Assembly (NCBI GenBank): GCA_035761045.1
Contig: DASTRU010000111.1
Coordinates: 1-7,226 of the forward strand
Origin: DASTRU01 sp035761045
GTDB taxonomy: Bacteria > Pseudomonadota > Gammaproteobacteria > Burkholderiales > Burkholderiaceae_E
DNA length: 7,226 bases
Direction of reading: 5' to 3'
The notes under the pieces were generated by a model, which made no database searches, was not told the DNA's origin, and saw nothing but the letters and a program-made list of their open reading frames with translations. Shown piece by piece: positions 5,288 through 7,226 of the stretch. The position numbers and the translations under genes are program-made. Positions within the stretch are counted from its first letter, which is position 1; each line of letters starts with the position of its first letter.

Positions 5288-6178
5288 CTACCGCTCGACG
5301 GGCGAGCGCCGCACGACTAAAGCAACGCCAATAAGCGCAAGGCCCATTCCAAGCACCGCTCGGGCATTGAACGTTTCGCCGAATATCGCCCATGCCATCA
5401 ATGCCGTGACTGGGGGCACGAGGTAAAGATAGCTCGTTACTTCGGTGGCCGCGCCGTGGCGAATCATGACGAACAGCAGTGAAATGCCCGCTCCGGTAAG
5501 CACGAATATTGACCAAGCCATGGCGCCGATTACTTGCGGGGTCCATTCAATATGCAGGTGTTCGGTGGCGAGCGCGAACGGCAACGTCACGACGAAACTG
5601 GCGACGAACTGAATGACTTGCCCTGTTCGCACGTCAAAATGCGGGCAGCGTTTCTTCTGATAGAGCGTGCCCGCCGTGATGGCGAGCAACGCGCCGATCG
5701 CGAGCACGATGCTCATAGGCGACATCTGCTGTGTATTGCCCAATTTAGTTGAGACGACCAGCGCGACTCCCGCAAAACCGAGCAATAGTCCGCACCACTG
5801 TTTGAATCGCAACCGTTCGCCGATCGCACGGCCCGCGACAGCCGTCAGTACTGGCTGCAAGTTGACGATGAGCGCCACGATGCCTGCGGGCATTCCATGT
5901 TTAACGGCGACCCATACGCCTCCTAAGTAACCCGCTTGGATGCCGACACCGGCGATCGCGATATGCATCACGTTGGTTGGATTCGATGGCCAAGGTGCGC
6001 GCGAGACTCCAGCCAACACCCCCATCAGCACGATGACACCCGCGTATCGGACGAGCAAAAACGTCAGCGGCTCGGCATATGGCGCGGCGACTTTTGCTGC
6101 AATGTACCCGGAGGCCCAAATCAGAATGAATAGCCAGGGAGCAAACCGAATCCAGCGATGAGCCACGGTGGGCGTCAT
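5288..6178 (-). CDS. EamA/DMT-family inner-membrane transporter, coupled to the deacetylase gene
   Basis: A 296-residue integral membrane protein with two EamA repeats and about ten hydrophobic segments (roughly 13-30, 38-58, 70-92, 97-117, 128-145, 156-173, 187-204, 213-236, 246-266, 274-290). Family features include FILIWASGYIAAK (17-29) near the N-terminus and the repeat-end segments QPVLTAVAGRAIGERL (108-123) and PPVTALMAWAIFGETF (255-270). Members export or exchange amino acids, metabolites or drugs; the substrate cannot be read from sequence. The ATG at 6178 overlaps the TGA of the upstream deacetylase gene (ATGA), with AAGGCGAG as ribosome binding site inside that gene. The open frame continues to 6319, but those extra 47 residues are polar and overlap the deacetylase frame, so they are rejected. 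The stop is 8 bp from convergent hemP. Confidence 0.92.
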   Translation of the reverse strand: MTPTVAHRWIRFAPWLFILIWASGYIAAKVAAPYAEPLTFLLVRYAGVIVLMGVLAGVSRAPWPSNPTNVMHIAIAGVGIQAGYLGGVWVAVKHGMPAGIVALIVNLQPVLTAVAGRAIGERLRFKQWCGLLLGFAGVALVVSTKLGNTQQMSPMSIVLAIGALLAITAGTLYQKKRCPHFDVRTGQVIQFVASFVVTLPFALATEHLHIEWTPQVIGAMAWSIFVLTGAGISLLFVMIRHGAATEVTSYLYLVPPVTALMAWAIFGETFNARAVLGMGLALIGVALVVRRSPVER

Positions 6179-7113
6179 GCCGCACTCGCCTTGCGTGATG
6201 CAGACCATGCCCGCGCGTACTCCCGCGCGATACGCACGGTCGAAAACTGCACATCCACCGTTTGCTCCAAATCGCGTCCATAACCACCAGCCATGGCGAT
6301 CGCGACGGGAATCGCGCATCCAACGGTACGCGTCAGCACTATGCGATCACGCTGTTCGATGCCCGCCTTCGTTAATTTGAGCTTGCCCAGTCGATCGCCT
6401 TCGTGAACGTCGGCGCCGGCGAGATAAATCACGAGCGACGGCGTAAAGCGCGCGAATAAAGTATTAAGCGCATGGTCGAGCGCCGTTAAATATTCTTCGT
6501 CGCCCGTGCCGTCGGGCAAGCCCACGTCGAGGTCGGACGTCTCCTTGCGAAACGGAAAATTCTTTTCTCCGTGCAACGACAACGTGAAGACGGTTGGGTC
6601 ATTGGCAAGAATGCTCGCGGTGCCGTTGCCTTGATGCACGTCCAAGTCAATGACGGCCACGCGAAACGCAGCGCCGCGCTTGACTTGCTCGGCTTGGATC
6701 CGCCGAGCCGCGATGGCGGCGTCGTTGAATACGCAAAAACCGGAACCTTTATCGGCGTAGGCGTGATGAGTACCGCCTGCGAGATTGACGCTAACGCCCT
6801 CTTCCAGCGCGGTACGGCATGCGCCAATCGTGGCACCCGCCGAGCGGCGCGAGCGTTCCACCATTTCGGGCGACCACGGAAATCCGATCTCTCGTGTTTC
6901 CGCCGGACTAAGTGCGCCGGTTGCGACTCGCTCGATATACGCCGGCGTATGCGCCAAAGCCAACTCTCCATCGGTGGCTGCGTCTGGTTCCACCAGTTCG
7001 ATATCGGGCATCTCGCGGGCGACGCGTTCACGCAACCAACGGTATTTCTTCATTGGAAACCGATGTCCGTCTGGCAGCGGCAAAACGAAACGATCACTGT
7101 AGTAAGCGCGCAT
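6175..7113 (-). CDS. Histone deacetylase-superfamily zinc amidohydrolase
   Basis: A 312-residue cytoplasmic enzyme of the bacterial HDAC-like family (with AcuC and acetylpolyamine amidohydrolases), expected to hydrolyse an N-acetyl or other acyl amide. The active site is complete: AGGTHHAYADKGSGFCVFND with the His116-His117 dyad, DLDVHQGNG with zinc ligands Asp158 and His160, YLAGADVHEGDRLGKLKLT with zinc ligand Asp235, and AGGYG with the transition-state Tyr278. The N-terminus YYSDRFVLPLPDGHRFPMKKY (4-24) is typical of one bacterial subgroup, which supports the ATG at 7113 even though no good Shine-Dalgarno is visible. Its stop overlaps the start of the EamA exporter by 4 bp, so the two are co-translated and probably act on related molecules. 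The natural substrate (protein lysine, polyamine or other small amide) is unknown. Confidence 0.93.
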   Translation of the reverse strand: MRAYYSDRFVLPLPDGHRFPMKKYRWLRERVAREMPDIELVEPDAATDGELALAHTPAYIERVATGALSPAETREIGFPWSPEMVERSRRSAGATIGACRTALEEGVSVNLAGGTHHAYADKGSGFCVFNDAAIAARRIQAEQVKRGAAFRVAVIDLDVHQGNGTASILANDPTVFTLSLHGEKNFPFRKETSDLDVGLPDGTGDEEYLTALDHALNTLFARFTPSLVIYLAGADVHEGDRLGKLKLTKAGIEQRDRIVLTRTVGCAIPVAIAMAGGYGRDLEQTVDVQFSTVRIAREYARAWSASRKASAA

Positions 7114-7226
7114 AACGGAATCGTAATCGCTTCGCGTTCCATATCTTGCAACGCATCAGCGCAAGTTTTCGCACTGTTTTTCGCAACGCCTTAAGGAAGC
7201 TAAAAAGGATATTTGTTTCAGCTACT
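7114..7226. other. Upstream region of the deacetylase gene, no gene recognised
   Basis: No supported ORF or strong promoter is visible. TTTTCGCA occurs twice, at 7166-7173 and 7178-7185. The deacetylase frame stays open for about 14 codons upstream of its ATG, but without a usable start. Confidence 0.4.

Noticed and set aside
5292..5308. CGCTCG-N5-CGAGCG hairpin at the 3' end of the EamA gene, as a hemP terminator
   Set aside because: The stem is only 6 bp, has no T-run after it and lies in coding sequence, so it is probably chance.
6179..6319. N-terminal extension of the EamA protein to 343 residues
   Set aside because: The extension is polar, overlaps the deacetylase frame by over 140 bp, and the ATG at 6178 with ATGA coupling gives the usual EamA length.
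6486..7031. 181-residue minus-strand open frame
   Set aside because: It is another frame of the deacetylase coding region, with no recognisable features.
6571..7194. 207-residue plus-strand open frame
   Set aside because: It lies antisense to the deacetylase gene, whose catalytic motifs are complete; the translation has no recognisable domain and shadow-frame composition.

Overview
The window looks like chromosomal DNA of a betaproteobacterium, most likely Burkholderiales. The reasons are an orphan Bug/TctC-family periplasmic binding protein, a HemP gene of the betaproteobacterial type ending in GKLILTK, a lutAB pair divergent from an IclR regulator, and moderate rather than high GC for that order (TTA, AAT and GAT codons are common). 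This assignment is inferred from family content only. No tRNA, rRNA, insertion sequence, integrase or CRISPR array is visible.

Layout from left to right. Positions 1-1392 (minus strand) hold the distal part of a lactate-utilisation operon: lutA, then lutB 9 bp downstream and running off the left edge. Facing away from it, an IclR-family regulator (1520-2356, plus strand) shares a 127-bp intergenic region rich in TGAAA/TTTCA half-sites and a 22-bp-spaced direct repeat; it is the natural candidate for control of lutAB. A strong bidirectional intrinsic terminator (2387-2422) separates iclR from the convergent pbpG-type D,D-endopeptidase gene (2442-3614, minus). Next on the minus strand is an orphan Bug solute-binding protein gene (3845-4816). 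Between these two lie a perfect 12-bp stem-loop and a doubtful 52-codon ORF. Divergent from the Bug gene is the small haemin-uptake gene hemP (5100-5279, plus), with a promoter-like element and a Fur-box-like sequence upstream. Finally, a minus-strand pair, a zinc histone-deacetylase-family amidohydrolase (6175-7113) and an EamA/DMT-family exporter (5288-6178), overlap by 4 bp (ATGA) and are almost certainly translationally coupled. The last ~110 bp is upstream sequence of that pair.

Working together: LutA and LutB are parts of the LutABC iron-sulfur complex that oxidises L-lactate to pyruvate. The D,D-endopeptidase edits peptidoglycan cross-links. HemP reports iron-limited haem uptake. The deacetylase/EamA pair suggests that a small acetylated molecule is deacetylated and one of the products or relatives exported, but the substrate is unknown.

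I did not find a convincing new multi-gene system. The most notable unexplained structure is a perfect 26-bp palindrome with a 16-bp alternating pyrimidine-purine core inside the lutB coding sequence (114-139). Next are the symmetric elements at 4857-4875 and 3747-3775 and the coupled deacetylase-exporter pair.
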